Assembly: GCA_958450365.1 (NCBI GenBank)
Contig: CAUEEP010000755.1
Span: 1,199,501-1,263,500 of the forward strand
Source of the DNA: Mesorhabditis belari
Lineage: Eukaryota > Nematoda > Chromadorea > Rhabditida > Rhabditidae
Direction: 5' to 3'
Length of the DNA: 64,000 nt
Below are positions 12,409 through 24,534 of this stretch, piece after piece. The position numbers and the translations under genes are program-made. The notes beneath the pieces were generated by a model. The model saw only the letters and a program-made list of their open reading frames with translations. It did not search any database and was not told the origin of the DNA. How positions within the stretch are numbered: position 1 is the stretch's first letter; each line of letters starts with the position of its first letter.

Positions 12409-13433
12409 ATGAAACGAAAGACCGCATCGAGCCAGCCCACGAAGATTGCCGAGTCAAACGATGAAGAGAAAGAAGAGCTGTACGAAGTCGAGAAAATTCT
12501 CGCCGACGCCTTTCATGAAGGGGAGCTTCTCTATCAAACGAAATGGGTTGGCTACGATGAGATGACGTGGGAACCGAGAGAATCGTTCAAAGGATGTCCG
12601 CACGTGCTCATGGATTACGAGAAGACAAAGGTGAAGCGGAAGAAGCGACGAGCCCGCTCGTCACGGTCAAAAAGTGGAATGAAGACGCCGACTCGCACGA
12701 CAAAAGATGAAGAAAAGGATTCCCGAGCTCGTTCATCGATGAAGAGGAAAGCTGCAACGAGCAAAGAAACAAGTCGCGAATCTTCACCGAAGCCGAAAGC
12801 TGCAACGAGCAAAGAAAAAAGTCGCGAATCTTCACCGAAGCCGAAAGCTGGTTCAAGAGCTCGTTCAACGACAAATGTAGAATCAACGGTGGAACAAGAA
12901 GTGCAAAGTCGTGAGGTAAATTTGCTATTTGTCTATACTATTTATTTGTGTTTATGCTCTACTTAATTATATTTAAAATTTCCAGGGACAAGACGATGGT
13001 GTCGGCGACGACGATGACGGCCTCAAAGTCTGCGACCAGTTTGCCATCGCCATTCAAGAGTGCGGGATGCCGCTCGGACCCGGCCGAAAACCAATTACAG
13101 CCAGCGACCACTTCGGTATGTCTTTTTTCTTTTCAAATCTCTTAAATCTTGGTTTTAGCGATCGAGCTCGCCAACTTTTGCGAGCAGCAAGCAACTGGCG
13201 CCGACATCATGCTTCACATGGATGCCGGCGAGGTGCCTCCGCCTCTGACCGAGCAACGTGCCTTCTCGGCGCTCGATGTTTTGCTGGCTCCGCCGGTCGT
13301 GCAACAGACGCTCGCCAAATCGCCGGCCGCCGCCCCAATCGATTGTATCAATTCGGAGAACTCGGAACAACTCAAGAACCACTACGATCTGCAATGCTAT
13401 GCGACATTAATGTATTTCAAAAAGTTAATTTAA
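12409..13433 (+). CDS. Chromodomain protein, 303 aa
   Basis: Likely chromatin reader. Exons 12409-12915, 12986-13115 and 13159-13433 sum to 304 codons including stop, with phases 0 and 1 at the two introns. A chromodomain lies at about residues 24-72 (YEVEKILADAFHEGELLYQT, KWVGYDEMTWEP); Tyr25, Trp46 and Tyr49 occupy the positions of the methyl-lysine aromatic cage. Residues about 75-165 are Arg/Lys/Ser-rich and contain a direct repeat (KAATSKE[TK]SRESSPKPK twice), probably disordered and basic. The C-terminal half (exons 2-3; acidic DDDDG stretch, then IELANFCEQQATGADIMLHM) is unlike an HP1 chromoshadow domain, and I do not recognise it. The acceptor about 10 nt upstream of the ATG fits trans-splicing. 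Whether it is an HP1-type protein or another reader is open. Confidence 0.85.
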
Positions 13434-14236
13434 TTTTGTTTTGATGTGTTTACTTGGATATTTTTTTGTTGTCTTATTTCATCGATTTTAAAATCTTGAA
13501 GCGATAAATTTTCAGTGACAATTGGAAAGGTGGATAACGTGAATATGAAACGATTTGTCAAGCGTAGCTTAAGAATTTTATCAAGGCAGTGGCTTTGCCT
13601 GTAATCGAACCAGAAGCTATTTTGTTATGTTTTAACTTTAGAAGCACATACGAATAGGAAAATCTTGATTGGGTGATCCAGAATTGAACTTCTTAACTTT
13701 CAGATAAAAGACGAACAATGTTTTTGTTAAATCTTGACAAAATTGCCACAAATTAGCCGAAGAGCTTATTTCAAGCCATCAAATTCAGCGACGTTGCCAT
13801 ATTCTCGGAGCATCATCGGTAACTGTGCTCGCTATGTGTTTTACTATGAAACCGTATCGAATCGCGATCAAAAGGGGATTTCATTCAACGATTCCTCCAA
13901 CGAAAAGATCAAAAATTTGCTTTTGCCAAAGAGTCTGTAACGATGAAAACACAATCGGTCGGGCCACTTTAATTACGGTAATATCGTTTTTGCACAACCA
14001 GTCATTTGCTACATCTCGAGGCTGAGCTTTGTGCGAGTCGTTGATGGATTGATGTATTTAGTCTGTTCTGGATATAAATTTATGCAATTTAAAAATTCAA
14101 AAAATAAAAACAATCCATTTCAATAATAAAACGATATTACCATAAGGAATTACGGTAATATCGTTTTTGCACAAACAGTCACTTGCTGCATCTCGAGGTT
14201 GAGCTTTGTGCGAGTCGTTGATGGATCGATTAACAC
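13434..14236. other. Spacer with an 80-bp direct repeat
   Basis: A segment starting AATTACGGTAATATCGTTTT occurs at about 13968-14050 and again at about 14149-14230, about 90% alike. The second copy is preceded by an inverted AAACGATATTACC, forming a hairpin at 14129-14170. An open frame at 13734-14025 looks weakly protein-like but lacks a supported start or acceptor, so it is not called. Confidence 0.6.
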
Positions 14237-15506
14237 CTAAAAGTTGAGAAAATAAAGAGATACATCATAAGTTACGCTCTTTTGACTAAAAACTAAATCC
14301 TTTAGTTTACAACAATCAAAAGCTCTTACCGGAAAATGAAAGTCAAACAACGAGTGACTTTTCTTCGCCGCCAACAACAGTCGATCCGATTTCACTTTCA
14401 ACAAGAGGCTAAATATGAAAAGGCTTTCAGTAGCCATGGTTTATGCACTAGATTTTTCGATGCTAGTTCTCGAAAATTTGATATTTGCAAAAACGTACTA
14501 ACCTTTCTTTTGAATCGATTCTTTCTGTTGCGGGCAATTCCAATCGAATCTCCAAGAGTTCGCCTCGGAGCCAACGCATCGTCACACCTTTCGGTTGCTC
14601 GTAACCATCAAAAGTCTGAAAATATCAATAAGTAACAAAAATCACTCAATCCTAACCTCCTCAGCTTCAGTCTCGGGTGTGATACTTCCAATTTTCGATG
14701 TCGATTCTTTTGTTGGCTGTACCTCGGAAATGATTTCACTTTTCTGAAAAAAAGTAAACTCTTTAACTCCAAGAAATTCCCACAAACCCTTGGTTTCTTG
14801 AAAATTTGCATCGGTTCGATCACGCCAATCCGCGGCCGTTGCAACTTTAACGCATCGTTTGGGTTGAGCTCGATTTTGTGCTAAATCAAAAGCTGAGTTT
14901 ATTTGCGCATTTTCCAATAAAATACTTGCCTTATTTTCAATCGCATCACAAACCACCATGCAGATGTAGTGCCGGAAAAAATTCGCCTCCTCCGGTTCCA
15001 AGCGTTTCTCGTAGAAGGTCGAGTTCACAATAACATCCACCTAAAAATGAAGTGACATGAGATTTGCTTAACGGATGTTAACACCAAAAACGAACACTCA
15101 CCTTCAAAGCATTATCCTTTTTATTGTCTTTGATCACATCAATCTCACCGACACTCAACGGAACACGAAATGAGTGATCCCCAGCATCAATACGAGCGGC
15201 TAACTGTTGCTAAAAGTTCAGTAAATTATTAGAGATCAATAAGAAATCATTTCCGAACCTCATCAATGTCATCAATCGGTTCCGGAAGTTCTTTGCAATG
15301 ACAAATGTTCACGAAACATTTTGTCGGCTCTTTGCCCGTCAGCGAATTGTTGTAGGTTGCCTAAAAAGAGATGGCTATGATAAAATATTTGACTCTAGCA
15401 TAACAGAATCTAATCAAGACAAAATTTTTAAAGAACAAACAGTTTTAAATTTGAGAACATAGCCAGGAATCGGGTAAACCGTCCAAAAATCGTTTCCCTG
15501 ATTCAT
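14237..15506 (-). CDS. PIH1-domain protein (R2TP/PIH1D family)
   Basis: Probable co-chaperone adaptor for assembly of large complexes with HSP90/R2TP, inferred from the family. Exons on the minus strand: 15506-15441, 15360-15259, 15209-15102, 15040-14930, 14880-14788, 14743-14657, 14615-14503, 14408-14330, then a short last exon. The N-terminal PIH1 domain is clear (WTVYPIPGYVLKFKT, CFVNICHCKELPEP, then VDVIVNSTFYEK), followed by a linker and a CS-like C-terminal region (LLLKVKSDRLLLAAKK). The intron after 14930 begins with GC (GCAAGT), a GC-AG intron. The ATG at 15506 follows a TTCTAG acceptor directly. The 3' end is uncertain: a canonical acceptor would end translation at 14265; another reading runs to 14237. 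Last gene of the putative operon. Confidence 0.85.
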
Positions 15507-15945
15507 CTAGAACGTAGAATTTTTAATATCAAATAAAGCACAAACAAATTTTCCAAAAAAATATCGGGTTTAAAATAAACCCAGAAAAATGATCGCATAT
15601 ACTTAAACTTGAACAATTTATCTTTGAAAAAAGGAAAACCAACAAAAACAAAGAAAAAAAATCACAATGCAAGTGATTTAGCTGTGAATCAACGATTTTA
15701 AACATACTCTATGAAAAAAACTTTGATTGGCCCAAATATAGAATTGGTATAGAATTTGATTCGATTGGCCCAAATTGGTATAAAATTTGAAGAACTTCCA
15801 TCTGGAGTACAATGAGTCGAATGTTCTTATCGCAAACACGTCGCCTCAATCGTTTCCACAGTAATTATTTCATTTTTCTAAAGAATTTTCTATGATTTAT
15901 CAATTTAAAAATGATGGTCCTAAAATTTATCTATCCACGGATCTA

Positions 15946-17066
15946 TCAACCATCATGATATCTCCATAATATTTTAAAACCGCAAACCCGTAACTCTGTC
16001 GAATAGTTGATAACCGCAAAAAGGTCCGGCAATCGCTGTAGACCTTCAAAACGTCTAAAAAATAAATATGCAATAAAAGTGTCAAACACTCAACTGTCAA
16101 ACTTACAGCGGAAATTGAGATTCGGGAAAGCTCGATCGAGGCCGAGAATGCGTAGAGAAACTCCGATCCTGGTTTGGAGGAGTGGCGGCAACGTTATGAT
16201 ATTGACGAGGAGGAGGAGTAGCGCTGTGATACTGATGAGAAGGGATGGCAAAAGCTGAACCCTGCCGAGCGTATTCTAAATTAAAAGATTAAAAAACTTT
16301 CTAATCGTTAATCCATACTTTGTTCCAAGTTTCTTACATTGAAAAGATTATTCTGTCGAAGAAATCCATTTAAAGAACCCTAAAAAGAGATTTCCTTTAA
16401 AAGGGACACAAATTATACTGGAGGTGCCCGATTCGCGAAATAAGCTGGCATCAAACGACCCGAGATGATCATTTCTTTGCTAAAACAGAGTAAAGATAAT
16501 TTTCTCGAAGCCTCAGCTCATATTTAAGCATTGGAATAGATTTATTAAACTAAATATTGTTCTACCTTAATTTTCAAACTTCATAAATCATACATACCGT
16601 AACTCATTCTGGTCGTAGCCTGTGAGAGAGTCAAAATATTTGCACATTTTCTCGGTGCCGAGCGCCACGTCAATGTTGTCGGGTTGACTAAATAGAAAAT
16701 AAATTTTGCATTGCGTGGAATGTCAATTTCTTAACCTTGTCTAATTGTAAGTTTAAGCTTTTTATCTAGACCAAACGCATACTTCAGAATGAATGGACGA
16801 AATTCAGGTCGATCATTGAGTGGCTCGAAGATGCGTTTTGGCAAATTGATTGGAACCGGGCAAAATTTCTAAAACGTAGAGTATTGTAAAAAAAAAAGCA
16901 AACAGATTGGGAGCGTACCCTAGAGAGTTTCGCGTATTTCTCCAATTTTGGTGGCGGCTCATACGAAGTCGTTGGTTCCTCTTCGAACTAAAATAAAAAA
17001 GTTAAATCGTTATATGAAAATTTCAACCTCTTCCCCGCTGTCATTCGCTACGCTAATGGCTTCCAT
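15946..17066 (-). CDS. Unrecognised protein, about 216 aa
   Basis: I do not recognise this protein. Exons on the minus strand: 17066-17028, 16987-16919, 16868-16783, 16687-16598, 16479-16419, 16379-16338, 16261-16107 (or a slightly longer start), 16054-15946; they sum to 217 codons with stop. The ATG follows TTTTCAGAT directly. The N-terminal part is acidic, then compact and charged (KMCKYFDSLTGYDQNEL, MIISGRLMPAYFANR). The middle is Pro/Ser/Gln/His-rich (SHQYHSATPPPRQYH) and probably disordered. No signal peptide or membrane segment is evident. It lies about 420 bp downstream of the YIPF5-like gene and 440 bp upstream of the PIH1 gene on the same strand, so it is probably co-transcribed. The acceptor of the seventh exon is the weakest junction. 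Confidence 0.6.
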
Positions 17067-17487
17067 ATCTGAAAATATTTGAAAGAATTTTCAAACGTAA
17101 CGGAGCCCTGCAGAGCTTACAAAAATGATTCATATCAGATTTTACCAGCAACTTTCTAAAAGTAGAGATTTCAAAAAATATCTACAAATCTTCAAAATAT
17201 GATGTGTTTTACCCTCCCCGCGTAATTTTCAGCCGACTCAAAAAAAAGTTTGTCTAATTCTTTCCAACTTCCCAACCCAACAAGGTAACGTTTGGTAAAC
17301 CGCAAATTTCTTCAAAACATATTAACATCTTTATTAGTTTACACAAAAAAAAACAAAAACAGGCACACAAAGAATATCACAAAAATATATCTAATCCCAA
17401 CGAATAAAATATAAACAGGCAACACTCTTAAAAACACGAAACACGAAAATAAATAGTGCAAAAGAAAAGAAACAAACAATGATCGGA

Positions 17488-18819
17488 TCAGAAAATGGCA
17501 AGCAGCGCGAAGACCGAATACAGTAACACACATGGATAGGCGACGAGTAATCGTTGATGATCGAGCTAAAAAATAAAAATGAGAATGCCTAACACTTATA
17601 GCTTTTCATCAGCCATTTAAAAGCGCAAGTCAAAACCTTTTACCTGTAAAGCTATCACAAACAACTTCGATGAAGCCACCGAGCACCATAGTACTGCCAA
17701 CAACGACACCGAATAGCCAATAATACCCTATGAATTGTATACTTTAAGAACACTCCAAAGGTTACCTTAAATGAAAGCACCGCACACATAAGACTCAAGA
17801 GCGCCATAGGTAGCAAACAATATCCGAGTACCGAGGTTGTGCATGTGAAAGAGATGCTCTTATCACCTAAAATTTACAAGACTAATTTAAAATCCCCCTT
17901 CAATTTGAGTTATAAATCCAAAATCAATGGCAACAATCTATACCTGCCATCAAATTCATTAGAGCATACATGCCCACACATCCGAGAGCACCAATGCCAT
18001 AAATGTAGCCAAACTGCATTTTCCCGTGTAGCAAAAGTGCAGCACCTAAAGCGACAAATGAAGCCAAGTTATCATTACACTCGAGATCAAAAGCAAGTCT
18101 TTTCCGCGAAAACCTACCAAAAAGAAGACAAAATACGAGCGGACCAGCGAGATCTTGATCAGCTATCACATCCACCGATGCACCTCCCATCGGATTCAAC
18201 ACAGCAACCGTTTTCTCCTGAAGAAAAAAATATACAAAATATAGTCCAGTAAAATGAATAGTCAACACATTTAAGAGTTCCCATAGATTCACCTTAATAT
18301 GTGAAAAGTTGATGCCGAGTTCCTCGAGAAGTGGGGGTTCATTCTCGAAATCCTCAATTCCCTCATTGCCAGCTGGTGCTAAAAGTTTCAGGTTGATCAT
18401 TCAAAACCCTCAAAGCACACCCGGTTGCTGTCCTGGAATGAACATGTTCCCTGACTGTGGATATCCACCATATGACGATTGCTGAGAGTAGTAGTTGTTC
18501 GCTAAATAGAAAATTATCTATTTAAAATTAACGCCGATGATCTTACCTGGGTTCGGCTGTGGCGCACTCGGTTGTTGTGGCTGCGAGTAGTCGAATTGTC
18601 CCCAGCCCATGTCTTGGCTGCCAGTCGTCGATTGCTGTTGGGCATACCTAGAAAAAAAGATGTAATATTCTCAACTGAAAAACCAAATAAAAAACTATAG
18701 CAATGTCCAAAAAAAAATTTCTAATTTAAAACCTACCAATCATTTTGATTTTGATTGTATCCACTCCAATTCTGTTGTTGTTGGTCATCGCCCATCCAAT
18801 AGCCACTCCCCGATGCCAT
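17488..18819 (-). CDS. YIPF5-like Yip1-domain membrane protein, 271 aa
   Basis: Predicted multispanning ER/early-Golgi membrane protein of the Yip1/YIPF family, which acts in ER-Golgi traffic with Rab GTPases. Exons on the minus strand: 18819-18737, 18647-18547, 18501-18421, 18378-18293, 18217-18118, 18045-17944, 17866-17766, 17727-17644, 17565-17488; total 272 codons with stop. The first 85 or so residues are Gln/Tyr/Ser-rich ([10 protein letters not shown]) and cytosolic. The conserved motif [14 protein letters not shown] is followed by [38 protein letters not shown] and the C-terminal [17 protein letters not shown], giving about five hydrophobic segments. Length and motif order match YIPF5. 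The ATG directly follows a TTTTTAG acceptor, consistent with trans-splicing. Confidence 0.93.
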
Positions 18820-19270
18820 CTAAAAAGGAAAGTGATCATAAAATTGTAAAAAACACGCAAATTTGATGGCAAACAAAAGTTGCTTGAAGAGAATTGGTTG
18901 AGGTAACTTATTTCAGGCTAGGAAGGAAATTTGCTGGAAGTTTTTGCCAACACCATATAGAAACCGGGTGTACAAAGGATGCTGACGGAAATTCTTACGA
19001 GATCAACGTAAAAAAACAACTTCCGACATAAAAACCAGTCTAGCAATTTTAAAAGTAGTTTTCAATATTTTCCGGATTTTCTACACAAAAATCATCCGCA
19101 ACGTCATCAATAACAAAATTGGTTTATTAAAAACCACTACATTTAACAACTGTACATTTAACAAACATAAAACTTTCAATAAAACGATGCTAGATGGTGT
19201 AACAAATAAAAAATTGGCAACAACAGCAATAAATAGTTAAATGTGCATTAATCTAGACTAGACCAAGACT

Positions 19271-21322
19271 TTAGTGAAAGCTTGGGGAACGAAGATATGA
19301 TCCCTTTTTCAGCGACCTCTTTCGAAAAGACAAAGCGGAACGCTGCTTGATCATACGAGAAGGCGGGATTTCGACTTCATCATCTTCTTCCTCCTAAAAC
19401 ACCAGAGATCGTTCCAATAATATTTGACTACAATTAAATTTATTGAATCTATCACATTTATCATGCTTTTCCAAAAACTGACCGTCTTTTCCTTATCATA
19501 TCCACTCTTTGGACGAATAAAGTAGGTGGTGTGGCTGATTTTCGGGACTCTAGCGCGGAGATGCTGTGATTAACATATAAAACGTCCTAATTTGTAACAC
19601 CACGGTTGAGGTAAATCTATTCTACCAAAAAACCACCAGTTCTTCTGTGTCCTGCTTTAGCTCCGAATCGTCAAAATGTGGCTCTTCGGCAAGACGCCTA
19701 AAAGTATGTCTATTAAAAAGGATTTTTTAGTCTTTTGAGATACGTTAATGACGTAAGACTGTAGATTGTATACGAAAATAAATATTTCCCTACTTTTCTC
19801 CTCTTTTTTGAATGGCCATCATGTGATCGTAGTCAATTTGTCGTCGTTCGTCCCGTGTCAAAGATGCATAGCTCGTCGGTAGCTAGAACAAATCAAATAA
19901 CCTCATTAAACTTTTGACTTTTTAGATTACTCAAAACTTACTCCAAAAATTGGTCGTGCCCACTTGTGAATGAGCTTCTGTGCAAGCCTTTTGTTCTCCG
20001 CACTCTCTTTGGGGTGCTTGGAGATTGCCATCACCTCTTTTCCCATTCCAGAACAACGAAGGGTTTCCTGAAAGCTTAGCAATAAAAAAATCGCTGTGAA
20101 ACCATAAACTAACTTGTTCCAAATCATATTGCTGCAGAAGTTTAAGAATTGTCGTACGAATATCTAAGCTGGGAAGAGTATTATCAGGAAGAAGGCTCAT
20201 CCAGTCGGCCAGGACAGCAATCATTCCGTTGTCGATTAGTGCATCGAATAGTTCAGACTAAAAAATTCGTTAAAATTCCTATAATACATAAGTCTCTACC
20301 TTCAGTAGCATTTCCTTAACCTTGGGAAGCAGCTTGAGTTTTTTCAAAGCTGGCACCTTCATTTCATATGACTGACGATCATTCTAAAAATTCAAGTGTT
20401 TAAACCTTGAAAGTAGGTGACAATTTTTTCGTTTACCTGAGCAGCCAATTTCATGGCATCAACTAATTTGACAATTTTATCGTCGTTGTCATTGATCACT
20501 TCGCAAGTTGGGAAAAATCTTCGACGAGCTCGTTCCTTTTTCTTTCGTTCCATCATCAAATCGAAATCCCAGGCGCAACTAAAATAAAAAAAAATATATA
20601 TAATATTGGTTTTATCAAGAGAGCTCAGCTAAAGAAGGATTCAAATTTTCTCACTTGTTATTTTCAGTGCTTTTGCTTGGCTTGTCGTCATCGCTCATAT
20701 CCTATGAAAACAACATAGAACCGTAATGTGAATCAACTTACCGGAAGAAAATCTCTGTCATTGGTGTTCTCAGCAAGCGATTCGACCTAAAACGTTCTAA
20801 TTTGTGATTGCTTACAGGGCTTGCATTTAAATTGTTTAAAACTGAACACTTTAAGACCTGTCTCTATCAAACGTACTTTTAACTGTTTTTCAGCATTGTT
20901 TTCTAACTCTTGTTCAACCTCGTCTTCAAACTGCTGTTTAACTTCTCCAGGCTCAAGATTCTCCTCCTAAAGTGTAATTATGAAATATCGAGTTCTAAAA
21001 ATTTAGCAAACCACAACGATTGATTCGTTCATCTTTGTTAAATTAATGCGCAGCTTTATTGGGGCAATCATCGCCATCTCCTTCTCTTGGTCATTATTTG
21101 GCGTTTCTTCCACTGGCGGATTGTGGTGACCGAGTGAAAGTCGCTAAAAAAGTGCATTAGTGAGATTTGCGAAGAATTCGAACGGCCTGGCGTGCTAAAA
21201 CCTTCACATTTCGCATAGGATTCACTTCTTAGGCAAATCTAGATTTAATTTCAAAAATACAAAAAACCCACCAAAACGATTCGCTCATTCTTTGCAGGGC
21301 TTTTGGGAGTGTCGAGTTCCAT
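19271..21322 (-). CDS. iws-1: IWS1, SPT6-interacting transcription elongation factor, 404 aa
   Basis: Nuclear elongation factor acting with SPT6 on RNA polymerase II and mRNA export (family knowledge). Thirteen exons on the minus strand: 21322-21272, 21143-21012, 20966-20877, 20786-20742, 20701-20655, 20578-20437, 20383-20300, 20257-20114, 20067-19942, 19882-19794, 19697-19637, 19563-19483, 19393-19271; they sum to 405 codons with stop and all phases fit. The N-terminal 120 residues are acidic and low-complexity. The conserved TFIIS-N-like (LW) domain spans about 165-290: [54 protein letters not shown] and [25 protein letters not shown]. The C-terminus is basic. The ATG lies 3 nt after a GTTCAG acceptor, 320 bp downstream of the ORP gene. 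Confidence 0.95.
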
Positions 21323-21641
21323 AGCCTGAACACTGCATTTGAAAAGGATTTTGATTGGACTTAATGTGCAAAAAAAACTGAATAAACTTTACAGAGTATA
21401 AATCTACTGTAAACAGTTTCACGCTGCGCACAGAACTGAAAATTGGCTTCCAACCACTTCAAAATCTTTCCACAAAGCCTCCCAGAACATTTATTGAGTG
21501 CACAAAGGAATCACAGTAGCAGAAATAGAATAAATATTTACAAGAAAAAAGTTTATCATTTCCATGTTAAGGCGAGAATTTTTGTTAACGAGTAAAGTGA
21601 ATCAGCAATATCGGCGACAAAAGAAGAGACATTTAATCGAT

Positions 21642-23849
21642 TCAGAAGAGATCCGGACAACGAGACCAATCACAACGAGTCTTGCACTCCCAATACTCGG
21701 AAGTGAACCTAAAAGAGAATATATGGAATTCAGAAGCTCAGAGCTTACTTGTGCAAAGTGTCGCCAGTAGTCTCATCTTGCTCTTTCGCAAACCACAACG
21801 GTTCGCAGTCAGCATATGGTAATCCTAAAGAATACTGTTCAAATGTTAAATACCCAACAGGATGAACCATTTTTAACGGCTTCTTCTTTTTCCTGTTCTC
21901 GTTTCTTCGCCCGAGCACGTTGTTTATCCTCAACTTCGATTTTCTTCGCATTGGCTTCTTCCCACTGAAAATTAAAACTTAACATTGATACAATTAATAT
22001 CAACACTACAAACCCTTCCTTCTTCCAAAAGTCGTTGATCAGGTCGTAAACGACTATCCGTGGGAGCCACCCCATCTTCAGGCTCGTTAAGTTCAACGGC
22101 AAATCGACTAAACGAATACATCTTTGACGAACCATCACTAAATGAAAAAACCTTATTCAAGTCACAAATTTATCACTTACTATTGTGGATTGGCGTACCA
22201 AATCGTTCGAGGCGCCTCGGTCTTAAGTTTTGCATTTGTGCCGATGCCAGTAGACTAAATAAGAGTTGTTTATGAAGTGAGTCAAAAAAACAACCTTTGT
22301 GACACGCATGATGTCAATGTTTTGAACCCAAGTTCCACGAATCACGTAACAAGTCGCCCCATCAGAATCTTTGACCACACCAGTTACCTTGAATGAGATA
22401 ATTATGCACATAATCAAAACAATCAACCTTCTTATGGGAGCTTCGGCTGAATAACGAGTATGGCGCAAAATTGAGTGTGCATTTGGTTCGAGTTTGATGT
22501 TCCACAATCTCCATCTCCCCATGATTCTCGATCCAAAGCCTCCCAACAATAATGTTGTGAACAGTGGTTGTCACCTAAAATATCTATTTTTTATCAAACA
22601 CCCTAAAAGACAAACCTTTCGGAATGTGTAATGATGCCCAGTGTCGGGAAAAACAACGTGAACCATTCCCATCGGCACAACACTTAAATACTTTCCCCTA
22701 AAAGAATGTAATGAAGATGAGGTCAAGTTTTAATTCACCTGAAACGTGAAGTCATCGAAAAATCTTGGTACATTTTCCATCCGCGTCCCTCCGCGTGATG
22801 AGCAATTGCTGGTGGATGATGAGATACCTAAACACAAAAAGATTGAGATGTTCCTGTCTACCTAATTATTTAAACTTTTATCAATCCGCACCTGTTCAGC
22901 CAAGCTTCTCCATCCGAGATCCTCACGTCGATCACACTCGTAAGTCTCCCCAAGAATCGGATTGAACGGCTTTGTCGTACGATTTCCCGTCGTTGAATAG
23001 CTAAAGCAATCCATAGATAAAGACCAATCATGTCAATGTTTACCTGCTTACAGCAAAAGCGGCCACATAACACATTTGAATAATTGGATCGGCAGTGACA
23101 GCTTTATCTAAGATCGAGCTGTATTCAAGATCCTCCGTCAAACGTTGCAACATCGATAGCGGCTCAGAGAAGTTTACCTAAATGATTAAAGATGCAAATG
23201 AACTGGCTAAAGCAGTACAATCCCAGAAACAATCAATCAATCGCCAAAAACATTACCGGGATTGGGATTTTCGTGAGCTCTTTGCCAATGCAGTTCTTCA
23301 TGATGCTCCACAAGCTGAGTGGCATTTCGGGTCGATCGGGAATTGCGCGACGACGTTGACGATTTGCTTGTTGTGCCGTTCTCACATCGGTTTTGAATAT
23401 TCTCGAGTTCTAGTAACGACATATTGAAATGGATCCAGAAAGATGCAAACCTTATTCGATCCGGTTTTCGAATCTTCATCATTCGTTGAACGATTCGATG
23501 AGAACTCCCTTCGTTCGGAATTGTCTAAAGTAAAAAGATTGTAGATTAAAATAGTATGCCTCGCTCTGAGCTTTACTAAGATAGCAAGCCAACACAAAAG
23601 GAAGTAACTACGAATCCGCAAGAATGGCTAGAAAACCCACTCAAGCTGTCAACTTGGTGCTAAACTAGCTTTAATACAACTCAAGCTTAACTCTAATCCA
23701 TATTTAACCTACTAAAATCCACAAAATTTCAATCAAAACAATTCCATTCCAAAATCCCCGCAAAACTCACCGAGTGTTTGTGCATCCGAATTGATGACAA
23801 TCTCTGAATCGGTCCTTTTTTTCTTTTTTCGCTTCCAAAGGCACATCAT
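21642..23849 (-). CDS. Oxysterol-binding-protein-related protein (ORP), 465 aa
   Basis: Cytosolic lipid/sterol transfer protein of the OSBP family. Fourteen exons on the minus strand: 23849-23771, 23524-23451, 23409-23257, 23177-23044, 23000-22892, 22827-22739, 22697-22616, 22574-22428, 22387-22295, 22254-22181, 22137-22014, 21964-21868, 21824-21749, 21708-21642; total 466 codons with stop. The ORD core is complete: LWSIMKNCIGKELTKIPIP, FNPILGETYE, the fingerprint EQVSHHPP at residues 182-189, WENxxP-like middle strands, and the C-terminal YWECKTRCDWSRCPDLF. No PH domain or FFAT motif is seen, so this is a short ORP, or upstream exons were missed. The first exon is preceded by TTCTTTAG about 30 nt before ATG-ATG. 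First gene of the putative operon. Confidence 0.92.
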
Positions 23850-24050
23850 GTAAAGTTGGCGAGTTTGAATTGAGCTTAAACTAAAGAAAACCGACTAACA
23901 AGAAACGTGAAATAAAAGAACAAACCAAAAAATCAGCAGAGAAGCCGCGCTAATAATATTTCTCTGCTGGGAAGCAATTTATAGTATTATTTTAAATGAA
24001 AAATTTTCAGACGTCTGCAAATTTGATGTACTGTAGAAATTTTCGCTTCA

Positions 24051-24534
24051 TTTGGGAGTGGGACAATTGCGACCTTTTTTTTGCGCACCCGGACATTAGC
24101 GCACCTTTTTTTCCGCACCCTGCCCATTAGCGCACCTTTTTTTCGCGTTTTAAAAAAGCTCTAAAAAGCTAATATTAACCAATTTCTATTCCAAAAGTTG
24201 TTTTTCTAGGTAATTTTAGGGCGTAGAATCGAAATTTTGACATATCAGAGCTTGTGGAAACAAAAGGACGGAGTTATACAAAGAGAAAAATCGACAATTT
24301 TTCTGTAATTTGATCTAGCCGTTTTGTCTTTCAAATTGTTTCCACAAGCTCTGATATGTCAAAATTTCGATTCTACGCCCTAAAATTACCTAGAAAAACA
24401 ACTTTTGGAATAGAAATTGGTTAATATTAGCTTTTTAGAGCTTTTTTAAAACGCGAAAAAAGGTGCGCTAATGGGCAAGGTGCGCAAATGTCCGGGTGCG
24501 CAAAAAAAAGGTCGCATTTGTCCCACTCCCCTCC
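24051..24534. mobile_element. Long foldback MITE, 484 bp
   Basis: Two near-identical arms of about 220 bp start GGAGTGGGACAATTGCGACC and meet around a loop of about 45 bp near 24260-24320. The outer 120 bp carry GGTGCGC and AGCGCACC repeats spaced by poly-T/A. No coding capacity. A solo end is at 11090-11156. The short open frame at 24471 is not a gene. Confidence 0.9.

Larger units (their letters stand above)
14237..23849 (-). other. Putative five-gene operon (ORP, IWS1, YIPF5-like, unknown, PIH1)
   Basis: Five genes on one strand are spaced about 320, 450, 420 and 440 bp apart, a typical nematode operon spacing. Four downstream ATGs sit 0-3 nt after a good splice acceptor (GTTCAGGCT-ATG, TTTTTAG-ATG, TTTTCAGAT-ATG, TTCTAG-ATG), the pattern left by spliced-leader trans-splicing. 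No transposon lies inside the block, unlike both flanks. Trans-splicing and co-transcription are inferred. Confidence 0.7.

Noticed and set aside
13734..14025. Protein-like open frames after the chromodomain gene
   Set aside because: No acceptor/donor pair in phase and part of it is a direct repeat.
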